The notes beneath the pieces were generated by a model. That model saw only the letters and a list, made by a program, of their open reading frames with translations, was not told the origin of the DNA and ran no database searches. Below, piece after piece: positions 16,107 through 25,646 of a DNA stretch of 64,000 bases. Location: NCBI RefSeq assembly GCF_029853695.1, contig NZ_CP122537.1, positions 682,001 to 746,000 on the forward strand, in the 5' to 3' direction. A program made the translations under genes and the position numbers. Origin of the DNA: Jannaschia sp. GRR-S6-38 (GTDB lineage Bacteria; Pseudomonadota; Alphaproteobacteria; Rhodobacterales; Rhodobacteraceae). Each line of letters begins with the position of its first letter. The first letter of the stretch is position 1.

Positions 16107-19100
16107 ATGCCCGACAGCGTCGAAGCCCTGCCCCGCGCCCCTGAGCCGCTCCGCCCCCTTCCCGAGGGACATCTACGCGCGGGCGGCGCGCCCGAGGGCT
16201 ACGACGCGCAGGTCGTCCTGCGCGAGCTGGATCGCGGCGGCCCGGTCGTCCACGTCGCCCGCGACGATAAGCGCGCCGAGGCCATGGCCGCAGCACTGCG
16301 CGCGCATCGCGCGGGCGTGCAGGTGCTGCGCCTGCCGGCCTGGGACGTGCTGCCCTACGACCGCGTCTCGCCGGCCGCCGAGATCAGCGCCACGCGCATG
16401 GCCACGCTGACCGCGCTGGCGCATGGGCTTTCGGGCCAGTTCGTCCTGCTGACCACGCTCTCGGCCCTGACCCAACGCATCCCGGCGCGCGCGACGCTCA
16501 AAGGCGCGGGCTTCGCCGCCCGGCTCGACCAGCGCATCGACGAGGCGGCGCTGCGCGACTTCCTCGTCCGCATGGGCTTCAGCCAGACCCCCACGGTGAT
16601 GGAGCCGGGCGACTGGTCGCCCCGCGGCGGCATCATCGACATCTGGCCCCCGGGCCAGCCCGCGCCGGTGCGTCTCGATCTCTTCGGCGACACGCTGGAC
16701 GGGCTGCGCCGCTTCGACCCGCTCAGCCAGCGCACCACCGACAAGCTGAAGGCAATCGAACTGGCACCGGTGTCCGAGGTGATCCTCGACGGCCCCTCGA
16801 TCACCCGCTTCCGCCAGAACTACCGCATCGCCTTCGGCGCGGCGGGCACCGACGATCCGCTCTACGAGGCGGTCACCGCGGGCCGCAAGGCGCAAGGAAT
16901 GGAGCATTGGCTCAGCTTCTTCCACGAGAGGCTGGAGACGCTGGCCGATTATCTGCCGGAGGCGAGCTTCGTCCTCGACGAGGCAAGCCCCGCCCACCAT
17001 GCCGACCGCTGGGTGCAGATCACCGACATGTACGACGCGCGGCTCGACGCGATGAAGGCCCGCAGCCGGGTCGACAGCGTCTACAAGCCCGCGCCGCCCG
17101 ACGGGCTCTACCTCTCGCCCGACGCGCTGGAGGAGGTGATGGAAGGCCGGCGCGTGCTGCACCTGTCCTCCTTCCCCGCCGCGCCGGGGCCCGGCGTGAT
17201 CGACATGCAGGGCCGGGTCGGCCGCAATTTCGCGACCGAGCGGCAGATCGAGGATCTGAACCTCTTTCAGGCGCTGGCCGATTACATTGCGGAGAAGCGC
17301 GAGGAGGGCGGCGTGGTCGTCGCCAGCTATTCCGGCGGCGCGCGCGAACGGCTCGAGGGGCTGCTGCAGGATCAGGGCGTGACCGGGCTGAAGGCCGTGC
17401 GTCGGCTGGAGGAGGTCGCCCGCGGCGAGGTGGGCCTGATGATCTGGGCCCTCGATCGCGGCTTCGCGGGGCCCTACGACAAGCGCCGCCTGACGGTGAT
17501 CTCGGAACAGGACGTGCTGGGCGAGCGGCTGATCCGCGGCAAGAAGAAGAAACGTCGGGCCGAGAATTACATCACCGAGGCGCAGACGCTGTCGCTGGGC
17601 GACCTCGTGGTACATGTCGATCACGGCGTGGGCCGCTTCACCGGCTTCGAGACAGTGACGGCGGCGGGCGCGCCGCATGAATGCCTGGCGCTGGAATATG
17701 CGGGCGGGGACCGGCTGTTCCTGCCGGTCGAGAATATCGAGCTGCTCAGCCGCTTCGGCGCCGAGGAGGCGATGCTCGACAAGCTGGGCAGCGGCGCCTG
17801 GCAGGCCCGCAAGGCCCGCCTGAAGGAACGCATCCGCCAGATCGCCGAGCGGCTGATGCGCATCGCGGCCGAACGCGCCATGCGCAAGGCCCCGGTGCTC
17901 GAGCCGCCGCGCGACATGGCGCACAGCTTCGCCGCCCGCTTCCCCTACGAGGAGACGGACGACCAGATGCAGGCCATCGAGGACGTCGCCGCCGACCTCA
18001 GCTCGGGCAACCCGATGGACCGGCTGGTCGTGGGCGACGTGGGCTTCGGCAAGACCGAGGTGGCGATGCGCGCGGCCTTCATCGCCGCGACCGCGGGGAT
18101 GCAAGTCGCCGTCATCGCCCCCACGACGCTTCTGGCCCGGCAGCACGCGAAAAGCTTCGAGGAACGCTTCCGCGGCTTTCCCGTCAAGGTGCGGCAGCTG
18201 TCGCGCTTCGTGTCGTCGAAGCAGGCCGCCGAGACGCGCGCGGGCATCGCAGATGGCACGGTCGACATTGCCATCGGCACCCACGCGCTCCTGGCCAAGC
18301 AGGTGAAGTTCAAGGAGCTCGGCCTCCTGATCATCGACGAGGAGCAACATTTTGGCGTGACCCACAAGGAGCGCCTCAAGGAGATGCGCACCGATGTCCA
18401 CGTGCTGACCCTCTCGGCCACGCCGATCCCGCGCACGCTGCAGATGTCGCTCACCGGCGTGCGCGACCTCAGCATCATCGGCACGCCGCCCGTCGACCGC
18501 CTCGCCATCCGCACCTACGTCTCCGAATTCGACGCAGTCACGGTGCGCGAGGCGCTGTTGCGCGAACACTACCGCGGCGGGCAGAGCTTCGTCGTCGTGC
18601 CCCGCATCGCGGATCTGAGCGAGATGGAGGCGTTCCTGCGCGAACAGCTCCCCGAGCTCAGCTATGTCATCGCCCACGGCCAACTCGCCGCGGGCGATCT
18701 CGACGAGCGGATGAACGCCTTCTACGACGGCAAGTATGACGTGCTGCTGTCCACCACGATCATCGAGTCGGGCATCGACATCCCCACCGCCAACACGATG
18801 GTCATCTGGCGCGCCGACATGTTCGGTCTCAGCCAACTCTACCAGATCCGCGGCCGGGTCGGCCGCTCGAAGACGCGGGCCTATGCCTATCTGACGACCA
18901 AGCCCAAGGCCAAGCTGACCCCCGCGGCCGAGCGGCGGCTGAAGGCGCTGGGCTCGATCGACGCGCTGGGCGCGGGGTTCAACATCGCCAGCCAGGATCT
19001 CGACCTGCGCGGCGGCGGCAATATCGTGGGCGAGGAGCAGTCGGGCCACATCAAGGAGGTCGGGTTCGAGCTGTACCAGACCATGCTGCAGGAAACGATC

Positions 19101-19622
19101 GACAAGCTGAAATCGGGTACCGCCGACCTGCCCGACGCGCTGTCCGACGACTGGTCGCCGCAGATCGCGCTGGGCGTCCCGGTCCTCATCCCCGAGGACT
19201 ACGTCCCCGATCTCGACACGCGGCTGGGTCTCTACCGGCGGCTGTCCTCGCTCGAGCGCAAGGTCGAGCTGGAGGGCTTCGCCGCCGAGCTGATCGATCG
19301 CTTCGGGCCGCTGCCGCGCGAGGTGAACATCCTGATCCGGGTCGTGCGGATCAAGGCGCTGTGCAAGGCCGCGGGGATCGCGAAGCTGAACCTGGGCGAC
19401 AAGGGCGCGACCGTGGAATTCCACGGCAACCGCTTCGCCCGGCCCGAGGGGCTGGTGGATTTCATCAAGTCGAAGAACGGCGCCGCCAAGATCAAGGGCG
19501 ACAAGCTGGCGATCCAGCAGCCCTTCGCGGACGAGGGCGAACGGATCAAGGGCGCCTTCTCGATCGCCCGCGATCTGGCCGTCCATGCGGGCGCCGTGAA
19601 GGTGAAGGGCGAAGGCGGATGA
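16107..19622 (+). CDS. mfd: transcription-repair coupling factor Mfd
   Basis: A 1171-residue ATP-driven translocase that removes RNA polymerase stalled at lesions and recruits UvrA. In order: a UvrB-like N-terminal part, a CarD-like RNA polymerase interaction domain (about 490-560, GDLVVHVDHGVGRFTGFE), and RecG-like motor domains with Walker A GDVGFGKT (643-650) and DEEQHFG (744-750). The GRVGRS motif VI precedes the C-terminal TRCF domain (about 1010-1110). The length is normal. No ribosome site is visible before the ATG, and a candidate promoter would start transcription almost at the first codon. Confidence 0.97.
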   Translation: MPDSVEALPRAPEPLRPLPEGHLRAGGAPEGYDAQVVLRELDRGGPVVHVARDDKRAEAMAAALRAHRAGVQVLRLPAWDVLPYDRVSPAAEISATRMATLTALAHGLSGQFVLLTTLSALTQRIPARATLKGAGFAARLDQRIDEAALRDFLVRMGFSQTPTVMEPGDWSPRGGIIDIWPPGQPAPVRLDLFGDTLDGLRRFDPLSQRTTDKLKAIELAPVSEVILDGPSITRFRQNYRIAFGAAGTDDPLYEAVTAGRKAQGMEHWLSFFHERLETLADYLPEASFVLDEASPAHHADRWVQITDMYDARLDAMKARSRVDSVYKPAPPDGLYLSPDALEEVMEGRRVLHLSSFPAAPGPGVIDMQGRVGRNFATERQIEDLNLFQALADYIAEKREEGGVVVASYSGGARERLEGLLQDQGVTGLKAVRRLEEVARGEVGLMIWALDRGFAGPYDKRRLTVISEQDVLGERLIRGKKKKRRAENYITEAQTLSLGDLVVHVDHGVGRFTGFETVTAAGAPHECLALEYAGGDRLFLPVENIELLSRFGAEEAMLDKLGSGAWQARKARLKERIRQIAERLMRIAAERAMRKAPVLEPPRDMAHSFAARFPYEETDDQMQAIEDVAADLSSGNPMDRLVVGDVGFGKTEVAMRAAFIAATAGMQVAVIAPTTLLARQHAKSFEERFRGFPVKVRQLSRFVSSKQAAETRAGIADGTVDIAIGTHALLAKQVKFKELGLLIIDEEQHFGVTHKERLKEMRTDVHVLTLSATPIPRTLQMSLTGVRDLSIIGTPPVDRLAIRTYVSEFDAVTVREALLREHYRGGQSFVVVPRIADLSEMEAFLREQLPELSYVIAHGQLAAGDLDERMNAFYDGKYDVLLSTTIIESGIDIPTANTMVIWRADMFGLSQLYQIRGRVGRSKTRAYAYLTTKPKAKLTPAAERRLKALGSIDALGAGFNIASQDLDLRGGGNIVGEEQSGHIKEVGFELYQTMLQETIDKLKSGTADLPDALSDDWSPQIALGVPVLIPEDYVPDLDTRLGLYRRLSSLERKVELEGFAAELIDRFGPLPREVNILIRVVRIKALCKAAGIAKLNLGDKGATVEFHGNRFARPEGLVDFIKSKNGAAKIKGDKLAIQQPFADEGERIKGAFSIARDLAVHAGAVKVKGEGG

Positions 19623-19648
19623 CCGCCCGCGCCCGCGGAGACTGAACG

Positions 19649-20962
19649 GTGGAGGCGCTGGAAATCGGGCCGCTCGACGCGCGCGACATCATCTACATGG
19701 TGACCGGCTTCGCGCTGTTCGGCCTGACGCTGCAGCCCGCGCTCGCGCGCTACAAGATCTTCAACCTGCCGCTTCTCTACGTGCTGATCGGGCTGGGCTT
19801 CGGCCTGTTCGGCACCGCGCTGCTCGATCCGCTGGGCACGTCGGTCGAGACCAAGGTGGTCGAGCACGCGGCCGAACTGATCGTGATTATCGCGCTCGCG
19901 GGCGCCGGGCTTGCCATCGACACGCCCGCCACCTGGCGCAGCTGGAACCCGACATGGCGGCTGTTGATCGTGGCGATGCCGTTGACCATCGCGGCGGTGG
20001 CCCTGATGGGCCATGGCTGGCTGGGCCTCGGCATTCCCGGCGCCCTGCTTCTGGCGGCGGCGTTGGCCCCGACCGACCCGGTGCTCGCCCGCTCGGTCCA
20101 GGTCGCGCCGCCGGGGCAGGACGAGGGCGTGATGGAGCTGGCCCTGACCGCCGAGGCGGGACTGAACGACGGGCTGGCCTTTCCCTTCGTCTGGCTGGCG
20201 ATCCATGCCGCGACGCTGGGCGCGGCGCAGATGTTCGCGGGCGAGGCCTGGATCTGGGGCTGGCTGGGCTTCGACGTGCTCTACCGCGTGGCCGCGGGCG
20301 TGCTCGTGGGGCTGGGCACCGGATGGGCGCTCAGCCGGATCACCTTCTCGCGCTGGGGCGACGGCTCTCGCGGAGCGTGGAACGCGGTGGTGGTAATCCT
20401 CTCGGCGACGCTGATCTCTTATGGCGTGGCCGAGGCGGTGGACGGCTACGGCTTCCTCGCCGTCTTCCTCGCCACGCGCGCCGGCCGCTCGCGGACCCGC
20501 GGCACCGACGAGGAAGGCTACGAGAAATACGTCCATCACGGCGCCGAACAGCTCGAGGCGATCCTGCTCGCGCTGCTTCTGCTGTGGCTGGGCGTCTTCA
20601 TCGGTTCGGGCGCGCTGGCCGGCGTGACGCTGGCCGAGATCGGCTTCGCGCTGGCGCTGATCCTGGTGGTCCGCCCGCTGGCGGGGCTGCTGGCGCTGGC
20701 CGGGATCGACTGCAAGGGGATCGAGCGGCGCAAGGTCGCCTTCTTCGGGATCCGCGGCATGGGATCGGTCTTCTATATCGCCTATGCCCAGACTCACGCG
20801 GATTTCGCCGATATCGACGCGGTCTGGCGCATCGCGACGCTGACAATCCTGGTCTCGATCGTGATCCACGGCTATGCCGCGAACCTGCTCCTGGAGGAGG
20901 CGGAATTCACCGAGACCCACCCCCACAAGCAAGGCGGCACCCCGGCCCGCGAAGGCGACTGA
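19649..20962 (+). CDS. cation:proton antiporter (CPA1/NhaP type)
   Basis: A 437-residue antiporter with about 12 transmembrane helices. The ion-binding region LAAALAPTDPVLARSVQV (around 130-147) contains the TDP motif typical of CPA1 Na+/H+ exchangers, and AEAGLNDGLAFPFVWLAIH corresponds to the helix with the conserved Asn-Asp pair. It would expel Na+ (or K+) in exchange for H+. The GTG start at 19649 follows GGAG by 9 bp and lies 26 bp after mfd, so transcription from mfd is possible. Substrate specificity is unproven. Confidence 0.85.
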   Translation: MEALEIGPLDARDIIYMVTGFALFGLTLQPALARYKIFNLPLLYVLIGLGFGLFGTALLDPLGTSVETKVVEHAAELIVIIALAGAGLAIDTPATWRSWNPTWRLLIVAMPLTIAAVALMGHGWLGLGIPGALLLAAALAPTDPVLARSVQVAPPGQDEGVMELALTAEAGLNDGLAFPFVWLAIHAATLGAAQMFAGEAWIWGWLGFDVLYRVAAGVLVGLGTGWALSRITFSRWGDGSRGAWNAVVVILSATLISYGVAEAVDGYGFLAVFLATRAGRSRTRGTDEEGYEKYVHHGAEQLEAILLALLLLWLGVFIGSGALAGVTLAEIGFALALILVVRPLAGLLALAGIDCKGIERRKVAFFGIRGMGSVFYIAYAQTHADFADIDAVWRIATLTILVSIVIHGYAANLLLEEAEFTETHPHKQGGTPAREGD

Positions 20963-20973
20963 GCCCCCGGCCC

Positions 20974-22236
20974 CTAGCGCAGCTTCTGGCCCGCATGGGG
21001 TTCGACGAGGTCGGGCTCCTCCTCGCGCAGCGCCGTCGCCAGCCACAGGCCCACCCCCGCCGCCAGGCCCGCCCCGCCGACCAGCGGCACGGGCGTGCCG
21101 TCGAAGGCCAGCCCGATGGGCACCGCCACCGCCACGGCGAGGATCGTCGACACCGCCGAGATGACCGAGGCGGCCATGCCCGCGATATGCCCCATCGGCT
21201 GCATCGCGATGGCGTTCAGGTTGCCCACCGTCAGCCCCGCCAGCGCGAAGCTCGCGAACTGGAAGACGAAGAAGGCCGGGAAGCGCAGCACGTCCGGCAG
21301 GGCCCCGGTCGCCCAGCCGAGGACGAAGAGCGCCGAGAGCGCGAAATGCGCCCCAAGGGCCGAGCGCAGGATGACGAGCATCCCCAGCCGCCCCACGATC
21401 CGTGCGTTCAGGAAGCTGGCGCTGCCCGACAGGAGCGCGACGAGGCCGAACCAGAGCGGGAAGCTCTCGTTCTTGCCGAAGACGATGTCGTAGATCGGCT
21501 GCACGCTGGTGATGGTCGCGAAGAGCAGGCCGAAGACCAGCGTCTGCACCAGGATCGCCAGCCGGACGTTGCGATGGGCGAAGACCTCGCCGAAGGCCGC
21601 GCGCAGCGGGCCCAGCCGCAGCGGGCGCCGCCGCTCGGGCGCCAGCGTCTCGGGCTGGCGGATCGCCAGCCAGCCGCCCGAGATCAGCGAGAAGACCACG
21701 AAGGCCGCGAAGACCCCGCGCCAGCCGTAGCCCGCGATGATGAGCGAGCCGATCAGCGGCGCGATGGCGGGCACCAGCGTGAAGGTCATCATCACGAAAC
21801 TCGCGACCCGCGCCATGCCCCTTCCGGCATAGAGATCGCGGATCATCGCCTGCGCCGCCACCCGCGGCCCGGCCGCGCCCAGCCCCTGCACCACGCGCGC
21901 CAGGAGGATCGCCTCCAGCGATTGCGCCAGCCCCGCCGCCGCGGCCCCCGCGCAATAGAGTGCTGCACCCGCCAGCATCACCCGCTTGCGGCCCAGCGCG
22001 TCCGACATCGGCCCCGCGAAAAGTGTGCCGAACCCCATCCCGAAGACGAAGGCCACGATCACGAGCTGCGCCGCGTTCGGGTTGTCGGGCGACAGCGCCG
22101 CGCCGATCTGCGGCAGGCCGGGCAGCATGGCATCGATCGAGAAGGCGATCGTGGCCGACAGCATCGCCATCAGCGCGACGAACTCGACCAGCGGCAGGCG
22201 CCGGGCCGTCGCCATTCCGGGCTCCGTGGTCGTCAC
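20974..22236 (-). CDS. Bcr/CflA family multidrug efflux MFS transporter
   Basis: A 420-residue drug:H+ antiporter of the DHA1 Bcr/CflA group with about 12 transmembrane helices. Family signatures are SIDAMLPGLPQIGAAL in helix 1, FAGPMSDALGRKRVML (motif A, around 78-93), and the helix-4/5 stretch RVVQGLGAAGPRVAAQAMIRD. Substrates in relatives include bicyclomycin, sulfonamides and chloramphenicol; which applies here cannot be told. Its ATG overlaps by 4 bp the end of the upstream DsbA-family gene on the same strand, indicating an operon. It converges with the antiporter gene 11 bp away. Confidence 0.88.
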   Translation of the reverse strand: MTTTEPGMATARRLPLVEFVALMAMLSATIAFSIDAMLPGLPQIGAALSPDNPNAAQLVIVAFVFGMGFGTLFAGPMSDALGRKRVMLAGAALYCAGAAAAGLAQSLEAILLARVVQGLGAAGPRVAAQAMIRDLYAGRGMARVASFVMMTFTLVPAIAPLIGSLIIAGYGWRGVFAAFVVFSLISGGWLAIRQPETLAPERRRPLRLGPLRAAFGEVFAHRNVRLAILVQTLVFGLLFATITSVQPIYDIVFGKNESFPLWFGLVALLSGSASFLNARIVGRLGMLVILRSALGAHFALSALFVLGWATGALPDVLRFPAFFVFQFASFALAGLTVGNLNAIAMQPMGHIAGMAASVISAVSTILAVAVAVPIGLAFDGTPVPLVGGAGLAAGVGLWLATALREEEPDLVEPHAGQKLR

Positions 22237-22919
22237 CCGGGCCCGGTCCGGGCGTCGTCATCCGCGGAAGGCTCCGCCGCCGCGGCCGCCCGCTGGGCCG
22301 CGATCTCGTCGATCACCTGCATCCACAATTCCGGCGGCTGCGCGCCGCGCAACACGTGCTGGCCCGCCAGCACGAAGGTCGGCACGCCGGTCACGCCGCG
22401 TTCGCGGGCATGCGCGTCGCGGGCGCGGATGTCATCGGCATCGGCATCGGTCGCAAAGAGCCGCTCCAACATCGCGGCGTCCATGCCGCGCTCGGCCCCG
22501 ATCTCGGTCAGCACGGCGCGGTCGCCGATATCGCGTCCCTTCTCGAAATAGGCCTGGAAAAGGGCGGTGGCGACCGGGGTCTGGCGCCCCTCGAGCCCCG
22601 CCCAATGGATCAGCCGGTGGGCGTCGAGCGTGTTGGGCGTGCGCGCGATGGCGCCGAAATCGATCTGCAGCCCGGCCGCCTCGGCGGCTTCGACCACCGG
22701 CGCATAGGCGCGCACGGCGCCCGCCTGCCCGCCGAACTTGGCCTCGAGATATTCGCGCCGGTCCATGCCCTCGGGCGGCATGTCGGGATTGAGCTGGAAG
22801 GGATGCCATTCCAGCGCCAGCCCGTGGTCGGGCCGGGCCTCCAGCGCGCGAAACAGGTTGGCGCGGCCGATATGGCACCATGGACAAATCGGGTCCGACA
22901 GGATGTCGAGCTTGACCAT
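22233..22919 (-). CDS. DsbA family (FrnE-like) oxidoreductase
   Basis: A 228-residue thioredoxin-fold protein of the 2-hydroxychromene-2-carboxylate isomerase/FrnE branch. The active-site motif DPICPWCHIG has its Cys-Pro-Trp-Cys near residues 12-15, and the cis-Pro region is GVTGVPTFVLAG near 180. There is no signal peptide, so it acts in the cytoplasm as a disulfide reductase/isomerase; in some bacteria FrnE protects against oxidative stress. The start at 22919 lies directly before the first strand and is family-typical. It is the first gene of a two-gene unit with the Bcr/CflA pump. Confidence 0.87.
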   Translation of the reverse strand: MVKLDILSDPICPWCHIGRANLFRALEARPDHGLALEWHPFQLNPDMPPEGMDRREYLEAKFGGQAGAVRAYAPVVEAAEAAGLQIDFGAIARTPNTLDAHRLIHWAGLEGRQTPVATALFQAYFEKGRDIGDRAVLTEIGAERGMDAAMLERLFATDADADDIRARDAHARERGVTGVPTFVLAGQHVLRGAQPPELWMQVIDEIAAQRAAAAAEPSADDDARTGPG

Positions 22920-23055
22920 GGAGGCCTCCGCGCAGGTCGCGACGGCACGGGCCGCGCGTCGCAGGCCCCGGTTACGCCAATTCCTCGCGCTTGCCAAACC
23001 CTTGGCAGCATGAGATTGACCGGCCCTGCCATTATTTCCGCACGGATGATCTGCC

Positions 23056-24138
23056 ATGCGCATCGCCACGCCCGAAACGGGAAGCCTGTTCTCCTCCGGG
23101 CCCGTCGCCGAAACCGACTGGTTCGCCCTGGCCCCCGAAGCCGGCGGCGTCGGCCGCTACGTGCTCGACCTCGACAGCGGCATAGCCGAAATGGATCTGG
23201 TCGGGCGCCGCATGACCGGCCTGTCCACGCTGCCGATGAGCTTCCCGGTCGCCGATTTCCTCGAACGGATCGTCGAGGAGGATCGCGTCGTCGTCGCCGA
23301 GGCGATCGAGCGGTCGCGCGAGACCGGCGCGCGCTATGACGTGCCCTACCGCTTCGAGCGTCCCGACGGCGAGATGGTCTGGCTGTCGGGCCATGGCCGC
23401 CCGGTGCAGGGTAGCGACGGGCGCACGATGCTGGTCGGCGTGGTCTACGACATCACCGCCAGCCGCGTGGCGCAGGAACGCGCCGAGCTTCTGGCCGGCG
23501 AAATGGGCCACCGCATCAAGAACATCTTCTCGCTGGTCCAGGGCATGTTCTTCATGGCCGCGCGTAGCTCGGACACGCGCGACGGGCTGATCGAGGCCTA
23601 TTCCGGCCGGCTGCGCGCCCTGGCCGACGTGAACACGCTGACCTTCTCGGGCGAGGACCGGCGGGTGGATCTGGGCGACATGGTCTCCATGACGCTCGGC
23701 CCGATGGTCCAGGGCGGCCAGATCCGGACCGACCTGACCGAGGATTTTGCGCTCAACGCCACGGCGGCGCAGACCGTCGTCCTGGCGCTGAACGAGCTGA
23801 TGACCAACGCCGTCAAGCATGGCGCGCTCTCCGCCGAGGGCGGGACGGTCGATCTGGCGATCAAGGTCGATCCGCGCGATTTCGTCCTGTCCTGGCACGA
23901 GCACGCGCCCTTCGCGGTGACCGCGCCCGAAAAGCCCTCGGGCTTCGGCATGCGCGTGCTGCGGCAGATGACCAAGGCCACGTTCGACGGTGATCCGGAA
24001 TTCGACTGGACGCCGACCGGCCTGCGGTTCCAATGCACCTGGTCCTCCGAGGAGATGGCCTGGAAGAAGGGCGGCCGCTATGCCGACCGCGTGGTCGAGC
24101 AGGCCGTCGACGCCGCCCGCCCTCGCGACGCGGGCTGA
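23056..24138 (+). CDS. PAS-domain sensor histidine kinase, HWE/HisKA_2 type
   Basis: A soluble 360-residue histidine kinase. A PAS domain (about 25-138, with YRFERPDGEMVWLSGHGRPV and the end motif GVVYDITASR) is followed by a dimerisation helix with phospho-acceptor His152 in EMGHRIKNIFSLVQ. The ATPase domain has N-box ALNELMTNAVKHG (Asn251) and the HWE-type W-x-E (Trp280, Glu282). The histidine usual in the HWE N-box is Asn246 here. No membrane segment and no receiver gene are nearby, so it is an orphan kinase. Relatives often sense light or redox through PAS cofactors; no LOV-type cysteine motif is evident. Confidence 0.88.
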   Translation: MRIATPETGSLFSSGPVAETDWFALAPEAGGVGRYVLDLDSGIAEMDLVGRRMTGLSTLPMSFPVADFLERIVEEDRVVVAEAIERSRETGARYDVPYRFERPDGEMVWLSGHGRPVQGSDGRTMLVGVVYDITASRVAQERAELLAGEMGHRIKNIFSLVQGMFFMAARSSDTRDGLIEAYSGRLRALADVNTLTFSGEDRRVDLGDMVSMTLGPMVQGGQIRTDLTEDFALNATAAQTVVLALNELMTNAVKHGALSAEGGTVDLAIKVDPRDFVLSWHEHAPFAVTAPEKPSGFGMRVLRQMTKATFDGDPEFDWTPTGLRFQCTWSSEEMAWKKGGRYADRVVEQAVDAARPRDAG

Positions 24139-24141
24139 GGC

Positions 24142-25545
24142 TCAGGCCAGCTTCGAGCGGATCAGCTTGCCGTTGGCGTTGCGCGGCAGGGCGTCGCGGC
24201 GCAGCCAGATACGCGGGCGCTTGTACTCAGCGAGATGGGCGGCGGCATGGGCGCGGGCCGCGTCCTCGTCGAGGGCCGCGCCCACGTAATAGGCGGCGAG
24301 GACGCGCGCCCCGCTCGCGACCGTGATCTCTCCCACGGCAAGGTCGCGCACCGGCAGGCCCGCGAGCGCCGCCTCCACCTCCTGCGGGCTGATGCGGAAG
24401 CCGCCGGGGTTCAGGAGATCATCCGTCCGCCCCTCATGCACCATCGCGCCATCGGGCCGCACCCGGACCCGGTCGCCGGTGTCGAACCACTCTCCCGCCA
24501 GGGGCTCGGGCGCGCCGCCCTGCCAATAGCCCAGCATCAGCCCCGGATCGGAGGCATGGACCTGCAGGTGCCCGTCCACGACCCGCAGCCGGCGACCGGG
24601 CTGCGGATAACCCGCCGTGCCTTCGGGCGCGGGCCGGGCGGGCGAGCCGGAGAGATAGGTCGAGCATTCCGACATCCCCAGCGCCTCGTGGATGTCGGTC
24701 CCCGTCCGCGCCCGCCATTCGGCGCGCAGCGCGGGCGGAAGCGCCTCGCCCGCTGACAGGCCGTGGCGCAGCGCCGGCATCGCGGGCAGGTCCTCGCGCA
24801 GCAGCCGACGATAGATCCCCGGCGCCGCGGCGAAGATCGTCGCGCGCTCCGCCGCGATCATCCGGCCGAGATCGGCCGGCGACGCGCCCGGCGGCGGCAC
24901 GATCGCCGTCGCGCCGATGGCCCAGGGATCCATCAGCCCGGTGCCCAGCGTGAAGGTCCAGTTGAAGGCCCCGGCATGCAGCATCCGGTCGTCTTCGCGC
25001 AGCCCGTACCAGCCCTCCCACATCATCCGCCGCGCCAGCACCGCGCGATGGGCATGGGCCACCGCCTTGGGCGCCCCGCCCGATCCGGACGTGAAGACGA
25101 TATAGCCCAGCCGGTCCGCCGGCCCCCGCACCCAATCCGCCACGGGCAGCGCCGCGGCGTCCAGATCGGTGGCCATGACGGCATCCGGCCCCTCGGGCAG
25201 GGCGATCCCGGGCTCGGCCACGACCAGCGCCGCCTCGACGCGCGCCGCCAGCCCCGTCACCTCGCCCGCCGTCAGCCCGGCCGCCGTGGGCACGGGCACC
25301 AGCCCCGCGGCGATGGCGGCGAGATAGGTGACGGGGAAATCGGGCGAATTGCCCAGCCGCAGCAGGACCCGGGCGCCCTGCGCGAGCCCCAGCGCTGCCA
25401 GGCCGCCCGCGCGCCGCGCCACCGCGCGGGCCAGGTCGGCATGGGACCACGCCACCTGCCCGGGCACGATCAGCGCCGGATGCTCCGGCCGCGCCCGCCC
25501 CGCCGCCAGGACATAGGCGGCCAGGTTGAACCGGTCGGGGTTCAT
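24142..25545 (-). CDS. acyl-CoA synthetase / AMP-dependent ligase
   Basis: A 467-residue ANL-superfamily enzyme that activates a carboxylic acid as an acyl-AMP and transfers it to CoA. The P-loop-like core is YIVFTSGSGGAPKAVAHAH, where TSGSGG replaces the common TSGTTG. The A8 hinge region is FDTGDRVRVRPDGAMVHEGR followed by DDLLNPGGFRISPQEVE, and the catalytic lysine motif is LPRNANGKLIRSKL at the C-terminus. Compact size suits benzoate- or short-chain-type ligases; the substrate is unknown. The ATG at 25545 is preferred because the adenylation domain begins directly after it; 25590 and a GTG overlapping the ruvB stop are alternatives. Confidence 0.82.
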   Translation of the reverse strand: MNPDRFNLAAYVLAAGRARPEHPALIVPGQVAWSHADLARAVARRAGGLAALGLAQGARVLLRLGNSPDFPVTYLAAIAAGLVPVPTAAGLTAGEVTGLAARVEAALVVAEPGIALPEGPDAVMATDLDAAALPVADWVRGPADRLGYIVFTSGSGGAPKAVAHAHRAVLARRMMWEGWYGLREDDRMLHAGAFNWTFTLGTGLMDPWAIGATAIVPPPGASPADLGRMIAAERATIFAAAPGIYRRLLREDLPAMPALRHGLSAGEALPPALRAEWRARTGTDIHEALGMSECSTYLSGSPARPAPEGTAGYPQPGRRLRVVDGHLQVHASDPGLMLGYWQGGAPEPLAGEWFDTGDRVRVRPDGAMVHEGRTDDLLNPGGFRISPQEVEAALAGLPVRDLAVGEITVASGARVLAAYYVGAALDEDAARAHAAAHLAEYKRPRIWLRRDALPRNANGKLIRSKLA

Positions 25546-25585
25546 CTCGTCATCCGCTGTCACGAAGCCAATGTCCTCAAGGCCT

Positions 25586-25622
25586 GTCATCCTCTGGCCG
25601 GGAATCCCTCCGAGGGGTTCCA
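25586..25622 (-). repeat. short intergenic repeat, copy B
   Basis: On the minus strand this reads a GGAGGGATTCCCGGCCAGAG core followed by GATGAC. It is clearly related to segments at 43103-43134 and 51983-52020, each just past or before a gene end. Confidence 0.5.
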
Positions 25623-25646
25623 AAAAGCGGCAGGCGGCCCCAGCCC

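Noticed and set aside
16173-19586. Long open frame antisense to mfd
   Set aside because: High-GC DNA leaves antisense frames open; mfd on the plus strand has full-length family motifs, while the antisense product is rich in Arg/Gly/His/Ala without any domain.
19232-22551. Long open frames opposing or overlapping the antiporter and efflux genes
   Set aside because: Their translations are low-complexity Arg/Gly/Ala strings, and the overlapping frames encode proper membrane transporters with family motifs.
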